A stretch of 64,000 nt of DNA from Mycolicibacterium fortuitum subsp. fortuitum (GCF_022179545.1 NZ_AP025518.1:1984001-2048000), one strand, 5' to 3'; shown: positions 17,962 through 27,044, counted from the stretch's first letter. Notes: a model not told the origin generated them from the letters alone. Translations and numbers: made by a program.

Positions 17962-19545
17962 TCAGAAGGGCGGGGGCTTGTCTTGTTCGGTGTTGAGTCG
18001 GCGTTCGGTGTTGATGCGCTGGGCGCGGGATTGTTGTCGGGTTTGTTGGCGGAGCGGCATTTTGGTGCGCCGGTCGGTGGTGGTGGTTGCGGGCGCCGGT
18101 GTTGCGGGCGGGGTTGGGGTGTGGATGGTCCAGTCGGGGAACAGGATCTGGCTGAACGGTGTGATGCGGTAGCTGTTGCCGGTGGGGGAGGTCCAAGTGT
18201 GGCTGCCGTCGGGATGTTGGATGTCGGTCCAGCCGTTTTCGCCGGCCTCGAATGTCTTGATCAGGTGGTGGGTGCGGCATTTGGGGCCGAGGTTGCCTGG
18301 GTGGGTGGGGCCGGCCGGCCAGGGCGTGGTGTGGTCGAGATCGCAATGGTGCGCTGATACCCCGCATCCGGGGAACATGCACACGAGGTCGCGCAGGCGG
18401 ACGTACGTGGCCAGTTTCGCCGACGGGCGGTAACTGGCTTGGGCGGCGAGATCGTCGGGGTGGCTGATGTTGGTGACGGTGGCGCCGGTGGCGATCAGTT
18501 CGGCCAAAAGCGGTGCGGGGACGATCCCGCCGCCGAGAATGATTGCGGGGTGGCCGGTTACTGCAGGGGTCCGGTCAGCGGTGTGGTCGCCGGCGGCGGC
18601 TTCGCCGTGGATGCGGGGGTCGCGGGGTGGTTCTTCGGGTGCGGCGGGCTCGTCGGCAGGTGTCTCAACCGTGGTGTCCGGGCCCGCACTGTCTTCGCTC
18701 TCGTCGTTGCCTGCGTCGGCGGCGGGTCGGGGTAGGAGTTGGGTCAGAAGGTGAATCACCACGGCGCGGGAGCGGGGGCCGATGCCGGTGGCTGGGCAGT
18801 CGGGGTTGCCGCATTGGCAGGTGAGGTGGTCGGCTCCGGCGCCGAGGGCGCCCAGTGCGTCGGAGCGGCGTTGCCCGACGGTGCGCGGGTCGTTGTCGCA
18901 AACGCCGCGCGCCATGGTGTTGAGCAGGTGCTTGAGTAGGGCGGCGTCGGTGGACAACAGCCGACCCCAGATGGACACGGTGCCATTGGGATCGTCGAGG
19001 TCACCGAAGTGGATGTCGCGGTCGCGGGCGGCGGTGCGGGTCCTGCGTACAGCGTCTGGGTCGAACTTCTCCACCCAGACGTCGATGGCTTGTTCTGCCT
19101 TGGTTGCGGTCAGTGCGCCGTAGGTGGTGGCTGCGCCGGCCAGGGCGGTGTCGATCAGGTTGAGTGCATCGCCGTCGGTGACGAGTTGGGTGCGCCAGGT
19201 GATGGTGGAAACTACAGCCGCCGAGATATCACCGTGGGCAAAGACGGCAGCGACCTTTGGGAGGCGTTCGCGCAGTGCTTGGGCGATGCGCATCTGGGCG
19301 GAGGCGGCGCGGCGGGTCAGGTTGCAGGCGGCGCTGATCGCAGCAGCGGCGGTTTCCCAACCGTCGATGGCGCGCATGGCCGATATGTCGTCTTCGTCGT
19401 CGCAGTGACGGGCCACGATTTCGGCGATGGTGGCCAGGCGCCCGGCGGCTTCGATGGCTTCTGCGCGGGTGTGGTGTTCGAGGGTGTCGATCAGTGCGGC
19501 GTCAGGGTATTCACCGAGCGCCGACCGATTTAGCAATTCGAACAT
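17962..19545 (-). CDS. DUF222 (13E12-type) protein with HNH endonuclease domain
   Basis: A 527-residue member of the family repeated many times in mycobacterial genomes as REP13E12/DUF222. The N-terminal and middle parts (about 20-330) are the helical DUF222 region, followed by a Pro/Glu/Asp-rich linker, then a C-terminal HNH nuclease with CMFPGC, CDLDHTTPW and CRTHHLIKTF, which keeps the Cys pairs and the His-Asn-His framework. The C-terminal 80 residues are Thr/Arg/Gln-rich. No inverted terminal repeats or target duplications were found around it, so I do not call it mobile. Biological role unknown; the copy looks intact. Confidence 0.85.
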   Translation of the reverse strand: MFELLNRSALGEYPDAALIDTLEHHTRAEAIEAAGRLATIAEIVARHCDDEDDISAMRAIDGWETAAAAISAACNLTRRAASAQMRIAQALRERLPKVAAVFAHGDISAAVVSTITWRTQLVTDGDALNLIDTALAGAATTYGALTATKAEQAIDVWVEKFDPDAVRRTRTAARDRDIHFGDLDDPNGTVSIWGRLLSTDAALLKHLLNTMARGVCDNDPRTVGQRRSDALGALGAGADHLTCQCGNPDCPATGIGPRSRAVVIHLLTQLLPRPAADAGNDESEDSAGPDTTVETPADEPAAPEEPPRDPRIHGEAAAGDHTADRTPAVTGHPAIILGGGIVPAPLLAELIATGATVTNISHPDDLAAQASYRPSAKLATYVRLRDLVCMFPGCGVSAHHCDLDHTTPWPAGPTHPGNLGPKCRTHHLIKTFEAGENGWTDIQHPDGSHTWTSPTGNSYRITPFSQILFPDWTIHTPTPPATPAPATTTTDRRTKMPLRQQTRQQSRAQRINTERRLNTEQDKPPPF

Positions 19546-19605
19546 ATGTTCGATACTACGCGCGCATCAATGCATCGACGACGCTTTTCGGTATGTCGCT
19601 CATTT

Positions 19606-19641
19606 GTCGCTCGCCAGGCGGGCAAACGCCTGGCGAGCGAC
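19606..19641 (-). terminator. Hairpin after the Rv3224-type SDR gene
   Basis: GTCGCTCGCCAGGCG and its exact complement CGCCTGGCGAGCGAC form a 15-bp stem with a six-base loop, five bases beyond the SDR stop codon. There is no U-tract, as is common for mycobacterial intrinsic terminators. It separates the SDR from the HNH gene on the same strand. Confidence 0.75.
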
Positions 19642-19646
19642 ACGGA

Positions 19647-20495
19647 TCAGGCCCCGGTGTATCCCGGCGGGTTCGGGGTGTCCACCCACAGGTCCACGCC
19701 GAGGTCCGAGCCGGGCACGCAGTCGTACACCGACAGGTCGGTGACGCCGTTGTCCAGCAGGACGTCCTCACACAACAGGCTCTGGCCGGTGTATTCGCGC
19801 GCGGGCTTGTTGAAGATCGCATACGCCGCGTCGGCGTACACGTCGGGCTTGCGGGCCCGGCCCATGGCCTCATCCCCGCCGAGCAGGTTCTGCACCGCTG
19901 CGGTGGCCACCAGGGTGCGCGGCCACAGCGTGTTCGACGCGATGCCCGCCTCACGCATCTCTTCGGCGATACCCAAGGCGCACAATGTCATTCCAAACTT
20001 CGCCATCATGTACGCGGTCGGCTTGAGCCACTCGGACTCCAGCCGGATGGGCGGGGACAGCGTCAGGATGTGCGGGTTCTCCCGGCCCTTCATATGCGGG
20101 ATACACGCCTGCGACACGGCATACGTGCCGCGGATCTGGATGCCGTTCATCAGATCGAAGCGCTTGAGCGGCACCTCCTCGATCGAGCCGAGGTTGATGG
20201 CCGAGGCGTTGTTGACGCACAGGTCGATGCCGCCGAACTGCGCCACCGCCTGCTCGACGGCGGCGGCCACCGAATCGCCGTCACGCACGTCGCCGACGAT
20301 GGGCAGGGCCTGACCACCGGCTTCCTCGATCTCCTTGGCCGCCGTGTAGACGGTGCCCTCGAGCTTGGGATGCGGTTCTGCGGTCTTGGCGACCAGCGCG
20401 ATGTTGGCGCCGTCGGCGGCGGCCTTCTTGGCGATCGCCAGGCCGATACCGCGGCTGGCGCCGGAGATGAACATGGTCTTCCCGGACAGAGTCAT
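19647..20495 (-). CDS. Short-chain dehydrogenase/reductase, Rv3224 type
   Basis: A 282-residue SDR of the same length as Rv3224 and in its syntenic position. Cofactor motif SGASRGIG near residue 11, the NNAS motif, and an SDR active site in which the usual YxxxK is AYMMAKFG (Tyr-Met-Met-Ala-Lys). Members resembling hydroxysteroid dehydrogenase-like protein 2 share the SPP motif after the Ser (LTLSPP, seen here). The N-terminal extension of the cofactor domain, with EPHPKLEGTVYTAA, is typical of that subgroup. Substrate unknown. Divergent from the metallothionein gene, with 109 bases between the starts. Confidence 0.85.
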   Translation of the reverse strand: MTLSGKTMFISGASRGIGLAIAKKAAADGANIALVAKTAEPHPKLEGTVYTAAKEIEEAGGQALPIVGDVRDGDSVAAAVEQAVAQFGGIDLCVNNASAINLGSIEEVPLKRFDLMNGIQIRGTYAVSQACIPHMKGRENPHILTLSPPIRLESEWLKPTAYMMAKFGMTLCALGIAEEMREAGIASNTLWPRTLVATAAVQNLLGGDEAMGRARKPDVYADAAYAIFNKPAREYTGQSLLCEDVLLDNGVTDLSVYDCVPGSDLGVDLWVDTPNPPGYTGA

Positions 20496-20604
20496 GAAGA
20501 CACGATAGGCCGACCGAGTTGTATCGATATCGACGGTTCACCGGCTCTGACAGGCGGACGATGGAGACAGCGTCATCGAACTGCACCGGAAATGGAGGAG
20601 AACC

Positions 20605-20754
20605 ATGAGCGCCGTCCCCGCCGGAACCGTCTTGACCTGTGCCCACGAGGGCTGTGGCTGCCGGATCCGTGTCGAGTCCGAATGTCACTGCGAGGGGCCC
20701 GAGAGCAGCTACAAGTGCACCTGCGGCGCCGACATGGTGCCGGTCACCCAATAG
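20605..20754 (+). CDS. mymT: MymT-like copper metallothionein, 49 residues
   Basis: A very short gene with a strong ribosome binding site (GGAGGAG, five bases before ATG). The product has seven cysteines (12, 17, 19, 27, 29, 38, 40) arranged as C-x4-C-x-C, C-x-C and C-x-C, plus His14 and His28. The core TCAHEGCGCRIRVES and CHCEGP is closely similar to M. tuberculosis MymT, which binds Cu(I) and protects against copper. The gene lies between the divergent SDR and the convergent VanY-like gene, whose stop is only two bases away. No obvious RicR-type TACCC/GGGTA box is visible in the 109-base upstream region; a 10-nt palindrome TCGATATCGA is present there. Confidence 0.88.
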   Translation: MSAVPAGTVLTCAHEGCGCRIRVESECHCEGPESSYKCTCGADMVPVTQ

Positions 20755-20755
20755 A

Positions 20756-21328
20756 TCAGCCTGCGGCGTTGGGCTGCAGCGGGGGACAGTTGCCCGCCGC
20801 ATCGGCCACGAGCTCGAAATGCCACAGCTCGTTGGCGTAGATCTGGCACAGCCCGAAGCGGGCGCCGTTGGCGATCAGCCAGTGATCGGCCTGCGGACCC
20901 CCGACATCAACCGCCTCACCGGTCACATGCCGGGACGCGGTCGGGGTCTGCACGTACTGGCGGGCGGCCGCGAGGCTGCCATAGGTCTGCACGGCCTGAT
21001 CGAGCAGTGACTGCTGGAACTCGGCCGACCGCCATCCTGAGTTGATCGTCATGGTGACGCCGTCGGCGGCCGCGGCATCGGCGGCGTTCTGGATGGCCGC
21101 CAGCAGGCGCGGATCCAACCGGCCGATGGCGGGATTCTGCACGTCGAACGGGGTCAGCACCTGTCCGTCGGACAGCGAGCCGTCGCCCTGGGTCATCGGA
21201 ACGGTGTCGTCGGCCAGGCTGATCAGCGGTCCGGTCGGTGCCGGTGCGGACGTGCCGAACACGACGGCCAACGCGGCCACGCCCGAGGCCACCGTCGTCC
21301 CCATCATCATCGGCATCACCGTGACCAC
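20756..21328 (-). CDS. Secreted VanY/M15B-type D,D-carboxypeptidase-like protein
   Basis: A 190-residue exported protein. The N-terminus has a hydrophobic segment (about residues 8-28) that acts as a signal peptide or anchor. The M15 zinc-peptidase motifs are present: SRHVTGEAVDVG (the SxHxxGxAxD pattern, supplying His and Asp ligands) and ELWHFE near the C-terminus (third ligand and catalytic Glu region). Two cysteines may form a disulphide (GLCQIY and GNCPPL). It should trim D-Ala from peptidoglycan stems. The GTG start at 21328 begins one base after the LysR gene's stop, so it may be cotranscribed with that regulator; GTG 21319 and ATG 21316 are alternative starts. Confidence 0.82.
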   Translation of the reverse strand: MVTVMPMMMGTTVASGVAALAVVFGTSAPAPTGPLISLADDTVPMTQGDGSLSDGQVLTPFDVQNPAIGRLDPRLLAAIQNAADAAAADGVTMTINSGWRSAEFQQSLLDQAVQTYGSLAAARQYVQTPTASRHVTGEAVDVGGPQADHWLIANGARFGLCQIYANELWHFELVADAAGNCPPLQPNAAG

Positions 21329-21329
21329 A

Positions 21330-22250
21330 CTACTGCTCGCGCCCAGCGGTCAGGGAGTTCGCGAGCTCGGTCACGAGCGCCTCGATCTGGTTGGGGTCGT
21401 TCAGCCGGTCGGGCACCCAGGCCAGGGCGATACGGGCCGGTGCCCAGGTGCTCTGGTCGATGGGCACCAGGGTGAACTCCGGCGGGGAGAAGATCTTTCC
21501 GATCAGCGATTCGGGCGCATACGGCACCACGGCGACGAGGTGACGGTTGAACACCTGGGCAGCCATCTCCAGTTCGCCGCCGAACTGGTTGGTGGTACGC
21601 ACGATCCGGGTCACCCCGCGCGCGTTGAGTGCACGGGTCAGGCCGGCCAGCATCACCGGATTGGGCCGGGCGAAGTCGATCACCACGTCTCGATCGCGAA
21701 GCTCCTCGATCGAGACCAGGCCCCTGGACGCCAGCGCATCGTCGAAACGCACCGCCACTGCGCCGCCGAAGGTGGCCACGACGCGATACTGGAGCCGCTT
21801 GTCCGCGGTGGGCAGGTGGATCAACCCCAGATCGAGGTGGCCGGACACCAGCTTGGCCGTCACCTCGGCGGCCGACCCGGGCACGCTGAACTCGGTCGGC
21901 ACCGGCAGATCGGTCACGGCGGCCTGGACCTGCGCCACGAAATCCGAGGGTGCGTACGCGGTGGCCCCCACCCGGACCGTCGCGGCTCCCTCGGTCAGTC
22001 TGGTCGCCGTGGCCTTCAAATCCTCGACCTGGCGCAGGATTTCGCGTGCCGGCCCGAGTAGCTTGGCGCCGAGCGGAGTCAGCCGGACGTCGTGGTAGTT
22101 GCGCTCGAAGAGCTGCCCGCCCAGTTCCTTCTCCAGCAGCTTGATCTGCTTGCTCAAGGGCGGCGGCGTGATCAGCAGCCGATCGGCGGCCCGCTTGAAA
22201 TGCAGCTCCTCGGCAACCGCCACGAAGTAGCAGAGTCGGGTGAAATCCAT
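21330..22250 (-). CDS. LysR-family transcriptional regulator
   Basis: A 306-residue LTTR. The N-terminal winged helix-turn-helix reads LCYFVAVAEELHFKRAADRL followed by SKQIKLLEKELGGQLFER, and the rest is a periplasmic-binding-like effector domain. It is encoded directly upstream of the VanY-like gene with a one-base gap and downstream of the CoA-transferase operon on the same strand. Whether it controls the peptidase or the CoA-transferase operon cannot be told from sequence. Confidence 0.88.
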   Translation of the reverse strand: MDFTRLCYFVAVAEELHFKRAADRLLITPPPLSKQIKLLEKELGGQLFERNYHDVRLTPLGAKLLGPAREILRQVEDLKATATRLTEGAATVRVGATAYAPSDFVAQVQAAVTDLPVPTEFSVPGSAAEVTAKLVSGHLDLGLIHLPTADKRLQYRVVATFGGAVAVRFDDALASRGLVSIEELRDRDVVIDFARPNPVMLAGLTRALNARGVTRIVRTTNQFGGELEMAAQVFNRHLVAVVPYAPESLIGKIFSPPEFTLVPIDQSTWAPARIALAWVPDRLNDPNQIEALVTELANSLTAGREQ

Positions 22251-22308
22251 GCGATCATTTCCGGCGATTCGAGGGCGAGGTGACCTTCGAATGCTACGAG
22301 ACGCGCGA

Positions 22309-24735
22309 TCAGCGTCCCGCGAGTTGCGTGCTCTGCGGCACTTCGAGCACTCCGTTGGCGATCAGCTCGTCGATGGCGATCTCGTCGAGTCCCAACAGTT
22401 CGGCGGCGATCTCACGGGTCTGCTCGCCGAGCAGTGGCGCCTGCAACAGGGGTGGGTCAGCGATGCGATCCGAATGGATCTGGACGTTCTCCATCGTGAA
22501 CGGCTCGTCGGCGTGCGGGTGCAGCTCTTCGCGAAAAGCGCGGCGCTGCACGTAGTAATCCCAACCGGCGACGTCGTCAGCGTGTAGTACTGCGCCGGCC
22601 GGCACTCCGGCCGACTGCAGCAGATCCATGGATTCGGCCGCCGGGCGCCGGGACGTCCAGGCCCGCACGGCTGCGTCGACGCGACCGCGGTGGGCGTCTC
22701 GACCGGAACGGGTGGCCAGGTCTGGCTCGGTGGCCAGGTCCGGACGGTCGATGACCGTGCACAGCGCGTGCCAATCGGCGTCGTCGCGCACGGTGACCGC
22801 GAGCCAGGCGTCTTCACCGGCGGCCGGGAACAGGCCCCAGGGAGCGTCGTGGGGTCGGAGCGAGGGGACGCTGCCGCGACGTGTGAGGACGTCGGCTGCG
22901 ATCTCTGCGGCCAGATGGCTCAGCATCACCTCCGACTGGGCCACGCTGACAGATCCACCGGTTCCGGTGCGTTCGCGGCGAAGCAGCAGCGCCAGCGCAC
23001 CGAGAGCGCCGACCCGGGCCGCCACGTGGTCGGGGTAGACGGTGACCGTGTCGCAGAACGACTCCGGCTCGTCGGGATACACCCACAGGTCGGTGAAACC
23101 TGCGGCGGCGCGTACCAGCGGTCCGTAGCCCATCCGCTTCGCCCAGGGCCCGGTGGGACCGAAAGCTGAACTGTCCGCCACCACGATGCCGGGGTTGAGC
23201 TCCCGCAGGGTCTGGTAGTCCATGCCCAACGCCTCGGCCACGCCCGGTTTGAAGTTGGTCAGCACGACGTCGGACATCGCGACCAATCGGTGCGCCAGCT
23301 CCCGGCCCCGCGGTGTGCGCAGATCGATGCCGATCGAGCGCTTGTTGCGATGGCCGGCGGCGTACGTCGGCGACATCGAGGTCAGGTTGCCGCGCAGACC
23401 GTCCGGGAACGCGGAGTTCTCGATCTTGATGACTTCGGCGCCGAGATCGCCGAAGAGCCGTCCGGTGTCGGAGCCGACGACGATCACACCCAGGTCCAAC
23501 ACCCGCACACCCTCCAGCGGAAGGCCCTCGTTGCGGCGATCGCGCGCCGCGAGCAGCGGTGCCACGTCGATGTGGCGTGGGCGGCGCCGACCGTCGGCCT
23601 CCTCGTGGCTGGTTCGGGTGAGCGCAACGGCCCGGTGCCCGTCGATCTCGACGACGCCTGCGGGCACCGGTGCCGACACGCCCGGGGCCAGCTCGACCTC
23701 GCGGAAACACCCGCGGCTGCGGACCTGCTCTGTGCCAAGCGTTTCGGCCAGCGTCAACACGGCCGCAGTCGGCACGCCGTGGCGCTGACCGGCGACCTCC
23801 AACTCGGCGCGGGTCTTGCCGGCGCAGAACCGGCCCACAGCTGCCAGCAGCTCCGGCGAACTCAGCCGCACCCGAAGCCGGTCGAACGAGGGGTCGGCGA
23901 ACTCGGCGGGCCGGCCCATCCAGTCGAACATGCCGTGCCACTGGCGTTTCGCCAGCAGGCAGATCCGCACATGCCCGTCCTTGCACGCGATGATCGGATA
24001 GCGCAATCGTTCGGCGTTCCAGTCGCGTCGCTGACGGCTCAATGCCACCCCGGCCGAGGCCGTACCGACGGTTCCGTGCGGAGGATCGAGGGTCTGCATT
24101 GCCCCGTCGAGAATCGAGAAGTCGATCAAATCGGCTTCCCCCGTACGCAACCGGTCCAGATACACGCTCACAGTCATCACCGCGGCCTGCGCGGCCGCGA
24201 CGTGGTACGGAAGCTGCCCCGCCGGTGGCACCAGCGGCTCCCGCCCCGGGATGCCCGAACGGGACAGCTCGCTGGTCAGTGCATGCAGCACCGGGGTGGT
24301 GGCCTGCCAACCGCGGTAGCTTGTGTCGCGGCCGAAATCGCTGATCGACAAGATCACCAGGCCGGGATGTTCGGCGCGAATGGTACGGGCCGCCAACGCT
24401 TTCTCGGCGTCCGACCCGGGCCGGGTGTCCTCGATCAGGATGTCGGATCCGGCCAGCAGGTGCACCCAGCGTCGGCGGTCGTCGGCAATCGAGGGATCGA
24501 TCACCACGGTGCTCAGGCCGTGCCGGTTGATCGCGATGCCCACCGAATCGGCATCGACCCCGGCGCCCTCGGCGATGGGGGCCGGGGGTTCGTCGGTGAC
24601 TCCGGGCAGATGCACCTGGGTCACCGAGGCGCCGAGATCGGCCAGCAGACGCCCGACGGCCGTCATCGGGCCGCGGGACAGATCGAGGATGCGGACCCCG
24701 GCCAGCGGTGGATCGTAGTGGTTCGGGCTGGCCAC
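22309..24735 (-). CDS. Tandem family III CoA-transferase (CaiB/BaiF), two fused domains
   Basis: An 808-residue protein containing two CaiB/BaiF-type CoA-transferase halves. The first (about 1-370) begins PLAGVRILDLSRGPMTAVGR; the second (about 400-790) begins LEGVRVLDLGVIVVGSDTGR, the standard opening of the family, and keeps GHRNKRSIGIDLRTPRGREL. Domain 1 has DFSILDGAMQ at the position of the catalytic Asp; domain 2 has SVAQSEVML, where an acidic Glu stands instead. Single-domain members transfer CoA between carboxylic acids, usually as dimers; this fusion would be a built-in dimer. The GTG start is three bases after the stop of the acyl-CoA dehydrogenase, so it is the last gene of that operon. 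Substrate unknown. Confidence 0.85.
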   Translation of the reverse strand: MASPNHYDPPLAGVRILDLSRGPMTAVGRLLADLGASVTQVHLPGVTDEPPAPIAEGAGVDADSVGIAINRHGLSTVVIDPSIADDRRRWVHLLAGSDILIEDTRPGSDAEKALAARTIRAEHPGLVILSISDFGRDTSYRGWQATTPVLHALTSELSRSGIPGREPLVPPAGQLPYHVAAAQAAVMTVSVYLDRLRTGEADLIDFSILDGAMQTLDPPHGTVGTASAGVALSRQRRDWNAERLRYPIIACKDGHVRICLLAKRQWHGMFDWMGRPAEFADPSFDRLRVRLSSPELLAAVGRFCAGKTRAELEVAGQRHGVPTAAVLTLAETLGTEQVRSRGCFREVELAPGVSAPVPAGVVEIDGHRAVALTRTSHEEADGRRRPRHIDVAPLLAARDRRNEGLPLEGVRVLDLGVIVVGSDTGRLFGDLGAEVIKIENSAFPDGLRGNLTSMSPTYAAGHRNKRSIGIDLRTPRGRELAHRLVAMSDVVLTNFKPGVAEALGMDYQTLRELNPGIVVADSSAFGPTGPWAKRMGYGPLVRAAAGFTDLWVYPDEPESFCDTVTVYPDHVAARVGALGALALLLRRERTGTGGSVSVAQSEVMLSHLAAEIAADVLTRRGSVPSLRPHDAPWGLFPAAGEDAWLAVTVRDDADWHALCTVIDRPDLATEPDLATRSGRDAHRGRVDAAVRAWTSRRPAAESMDLLQSAGVPAGAVLHADDVAGWDYYVQRRAFREELHPHADEPFTMENVQIHSDRIADPPLLQAPLLGEQTREIAAELLGLDEIAIDELIANGVLEVPQSTQLAGR

Positions 24736-24738
24736 CTT

Positions 24739-25941
24739 TCAGCTCCGGCGGGCCTGGCGGAAGGGGATGTCGCGATCGACCTCGGGCTCCTTGGCCAGGC
24801 CGAGGACGCGCTCACCGATGATGTTGCGCTGGATCTGGTCGGTGCCGCCTCCGATCGAGGTGAAGAACGCATTGAGGGTGAGGAAGTTGATGTCATCGGC
24901 CTCGGGGTTCTCGCTCCCGGCCAAAAGCGCTTCGGCGCCGATGATCTCGGTCTTCAGGCGGGCCTCGGAGTGCAGGATGTTCGACATCGCCAGCTTGCCC
25001 AGCGACATGATCGAGCTCGACGTTCCTTGCGCAGCAGCGGCTTTGGCCCGCGCGTTGTTGAGCGAATTGAGTTCGCGCAATGCCAGCACGTTGGCCAGTT
25101 CCTTGCGCACCGCCGGGTCGTCGAGCCGACCGTGATCGCGGGCCAGTCCGATGAGATCGTCGGCGCGGGTGCGATTTCGTGAGCCGCGCCCGGCGTCGCC
25201 CATGAGCGAACGTTCGTAGGCCAGCGCGGTCTGCAGTACCCGCCACCCGTTGCCCTCGCCGCCGAGCAGATAGGCATCGGACACCCGCGCGTCGGTGATG
25301 AACACCTCGTTGAAGTGGGACTCTCCGGTGATCTGCACCAGTGGACGCACCTCGATACCGGGCTGGCGCATCGGAATCATGAAGAAGCTCAGGCCCTTGT
25401 GCTTGGGCACATCCCAGTCGGTGCGGGCGATCAGCAGCGCGTATTCGGCGGTGGTGGCACCCGAGGTCCACACCTTCTGGCCGTTGACCACCCACTCATC
25501 GCCATCGCGGACTGCGGTCGTGCGCACGGCGGCCAGATCCGATCCGGCTCCTGGTTCGCTGTAGAGCAGGCACGTGCGGATGCGTTCGGTGAGGAAGTCA
25601 CGCACCAGATCGTTCTTGAGCTGCTCTGTGCCGAACTTGAGCGCGGTGTTGGCCGGGATGCTGTATTTGTCCTGACGCGCACCGGGGGCCTTGACCGCCC
25701 GGAATTCCTGCTCGACGACCGCGGCGAGCTTGTTCGGGTAGTCCCGTCCGAACCATTCGGTGGGGTAGGTGGGCACGGCGTATCCCGCGTCGAGGACCTT
25801 CTGCAGCCACGCCACCCGCTCGGGCGAACTGACCCACGGATTGGTGGATTTCGGCAGCCCGGACCAGTTCTGGGTGAGCCAGTCACGCACCTCGGCGCGC
25901 AGCTGATCGGCGCTGGGCAGGTCGTTGCCGGTCATCGTCAT
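24739..25941 (-). CDS. Acyl-CoA dehydrogenase, large subunit type
   Basis: A 400-residue FAD-dependent acyl-CoA dehydrogenase. Family blocks include CLLYSEPGAGSDLAAV (flavin and substrate contact), VVNGQKVWTSGA, and the C-terminal GGGTDQIQRNIIGERVLGL. The start at 25941 is set by the ATGA overlap with the upstream dehydrogenase stop. Pairs of adjacent ~400- and ~370-residue dehydrogenases in mycobacteria commonly form alpha2beta2 enzymes, for example in cholesterol side-chain degradation; the same is inferred here. It is followed after three bases by the fused CoA-transferase, suggesting a pathway in which an acid is activated by CoA transfer and then desaturated. Confidence 0.9.
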   Translation of the reverse strand: MTMTGNDLPSADQLRAEVRDWLTQNWSGLPKSTNPWVSSPERVAWLQKVLDAGYAVPTYPTEWFGRDYPNKLAAVVEQEFRAVKAPGARQDKYSIPANTALKFGTEQLKNDLVRDFLTERIRTCLLYSEPGAGSDLAAVRTTAVRDGDEWVVNGQKVWTSGATTAEYALLIARTDWDVPKHKGLSFFMIPMRQPGIEVRPLVQITGESHFNEVFITDARVSDAYLLGGEGNGWRVLQTALAYERSLMGDAGRGSRNRTRADDLIGLARDHGRLDDPAVRKELANVLALRELNSLNNARAKAAAAQGTSSSIMSLGKLAMSNILHSEARLKTEIIGAEALLAGSENPEADDINFLTLNAFFTSIGGGTDQIQRNIIGERVLGLAKEPEVDRDIPFRQARRS

Positions 25942-27044
25942 GCACCTTTCGACGAGAGGTAGCGCTCGCGGTGCAGCCCCGAACCGCCGAGCAGTTGCAG
26001 GCCGGTGCGGGCTCGGCGCAGGTACAGGTGGGCCGGGTGCTCCCAGGTGAACGCGATGCCGCCGTGCATCTGGATCGCCGACATCGCGGTCGTGTGGTAG
26101 GCCTCTGCGCAGGTGAATCCGGCCAGACCGATTGCACCACTGGTCTTTTCGCTTCCAGCGTCGTATTCGGCGGCGGCGTGCTGGGCCGCCGAGGTGGCTG
26201 ATTCCACCTGGAGCAGCAGATCGGCCGCCATGTGCTTGAGGGCCTGGAAACTGCCGATGGGGCGGCCGAACTGGATCCGGGTCTTGAGGTAGTCCACGGT
26301 GATCTCGAAGATTCGCCGTGTCCCGCCGACCTGTTCGCCTGCCAGCGCGATCACCGCGAGGTCCAGCGCCTGCTGCACCGCGTCCCATCCCGCAGTGCCG
26401 AGACGACGCGCCGCAACGGCGTCGAACGTAAAGGTCGACAGTGGGACCGTCTGGTCGAAAACCGTTGCGGCCGTGCGCTCGAAACCTTCAGCGTCGGCGG
26501 CGACCTGGAACACCCCGAAGCCTCCGTCGGTGCGGGCCACGACCAGGATGAGGTCGGCGACCTGGCCGTGGAGGACGTAGTGCGCCGTGCCGGTCAGCGT
26601 GTAATCCGGGCCTTCTCCGGGGCAAGCGCGCACTGCCACGCCCTCTGGCGCCCAGGTGCCGCGGGAACCGGTGACCGCCACCGTGCCCACCGAGCTCCCG
26701 TCGACCAGGCCTGGCAGCAGGCGCTGCTTGTCCTCGTCGCTGCCGGCCGCGCCGATCAGCGCCGAGGCCAGGACCGCGCTGGACAGGAACGGTGCGGGCA
26801 GCAGGGCGGCGCCGGTCGCCTCGGCGACGGCCTCGAGCTCGCGGGCTCCCAGCCCGACGCCGCCGTACCGAGCGTCAACCAGCAGGCCCGCTACGCCCTG
26901 GGCGGCGAGCTTTCGCCAGAGTTCGCGGTCGAAGCCGTCGTCGCTGCTCATCGTCCGGCGCACGTCCTGTTCGGTGCACTCCTCGTGGAGCAACCCGGAG
27001 ACCGCGGCGGCCAGTTCCGCTCGCTCGGCCACGCTGATCGTCAT
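25938..27044 (-). CDS. Acyl-CoA dehydrogenase, small subunit type
   Basis: A 368-residue acyl-CoA dehydrogenase-like protein. It has the N-terminal helical domain (LWRKLAAQGVAGLLVDARYG) and a C-terminal domain with RIQFGRPIGSFQALKHMAAD and MHGGIAFTWEHPAHLYLRR, typical of the second subunit of heteromeric mycobacterial enzymes. The start ATG at 27044 follows AGGAAGGCGGG; an in-frame upstream codon at 27113 would add 23 basic residues without family similarity. First gene of the operon with the large subunit and the CoA-transferase, and preceded by a CRP-type site. Confidence 0.88.
   Translation of the reverse strand: MTISVAERAELAAAVSGLLHEECTEQDVRRTMSSDDGFDRELWRKLAAQGVAGLLVDARYGGVGLGARELEAVAEATGAALLPAPFLSSAVLASALIGAAGSDEDKQRLLPGLVDGSSVGTVAVTGSRGTWAPEGVAVRACPGEGPDYTLTGTAHYVLHGQVADLILVVARTDGGFGVFQVAADAEGFERTAATVFDQTVPLSTFTFDAVAARRLGTAGWDAVQQALDLAVIALAGEQVGGTRRIFEITVDYLKTRIQFGRPIGSFQALKHMAADLLLQVESATSAAQHAAAEYDAGSEKTSGAIGLAGFTCAEAYHTTAMSAIQMHGGIAFTWEHPAHLYLRRARTGLQLLGGSGLHRERYLSSKGA

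Noticed and set aside
17962..19545. The DUF222-HNH gene as a mobile element or intein/homing system.
   Set aside because: No flanking inverted or direct repeats, no integration site and no associated transposase; 13E12 proteins are usual chromosomal genes in mycobacteria.
23290..25182. A 630-residue open frame on the plus strand over the CoA-transferase and dehydrogenase genes.
   Set aside because: It is a shadow of the minus-strand operon and lacks any recognisable motif.
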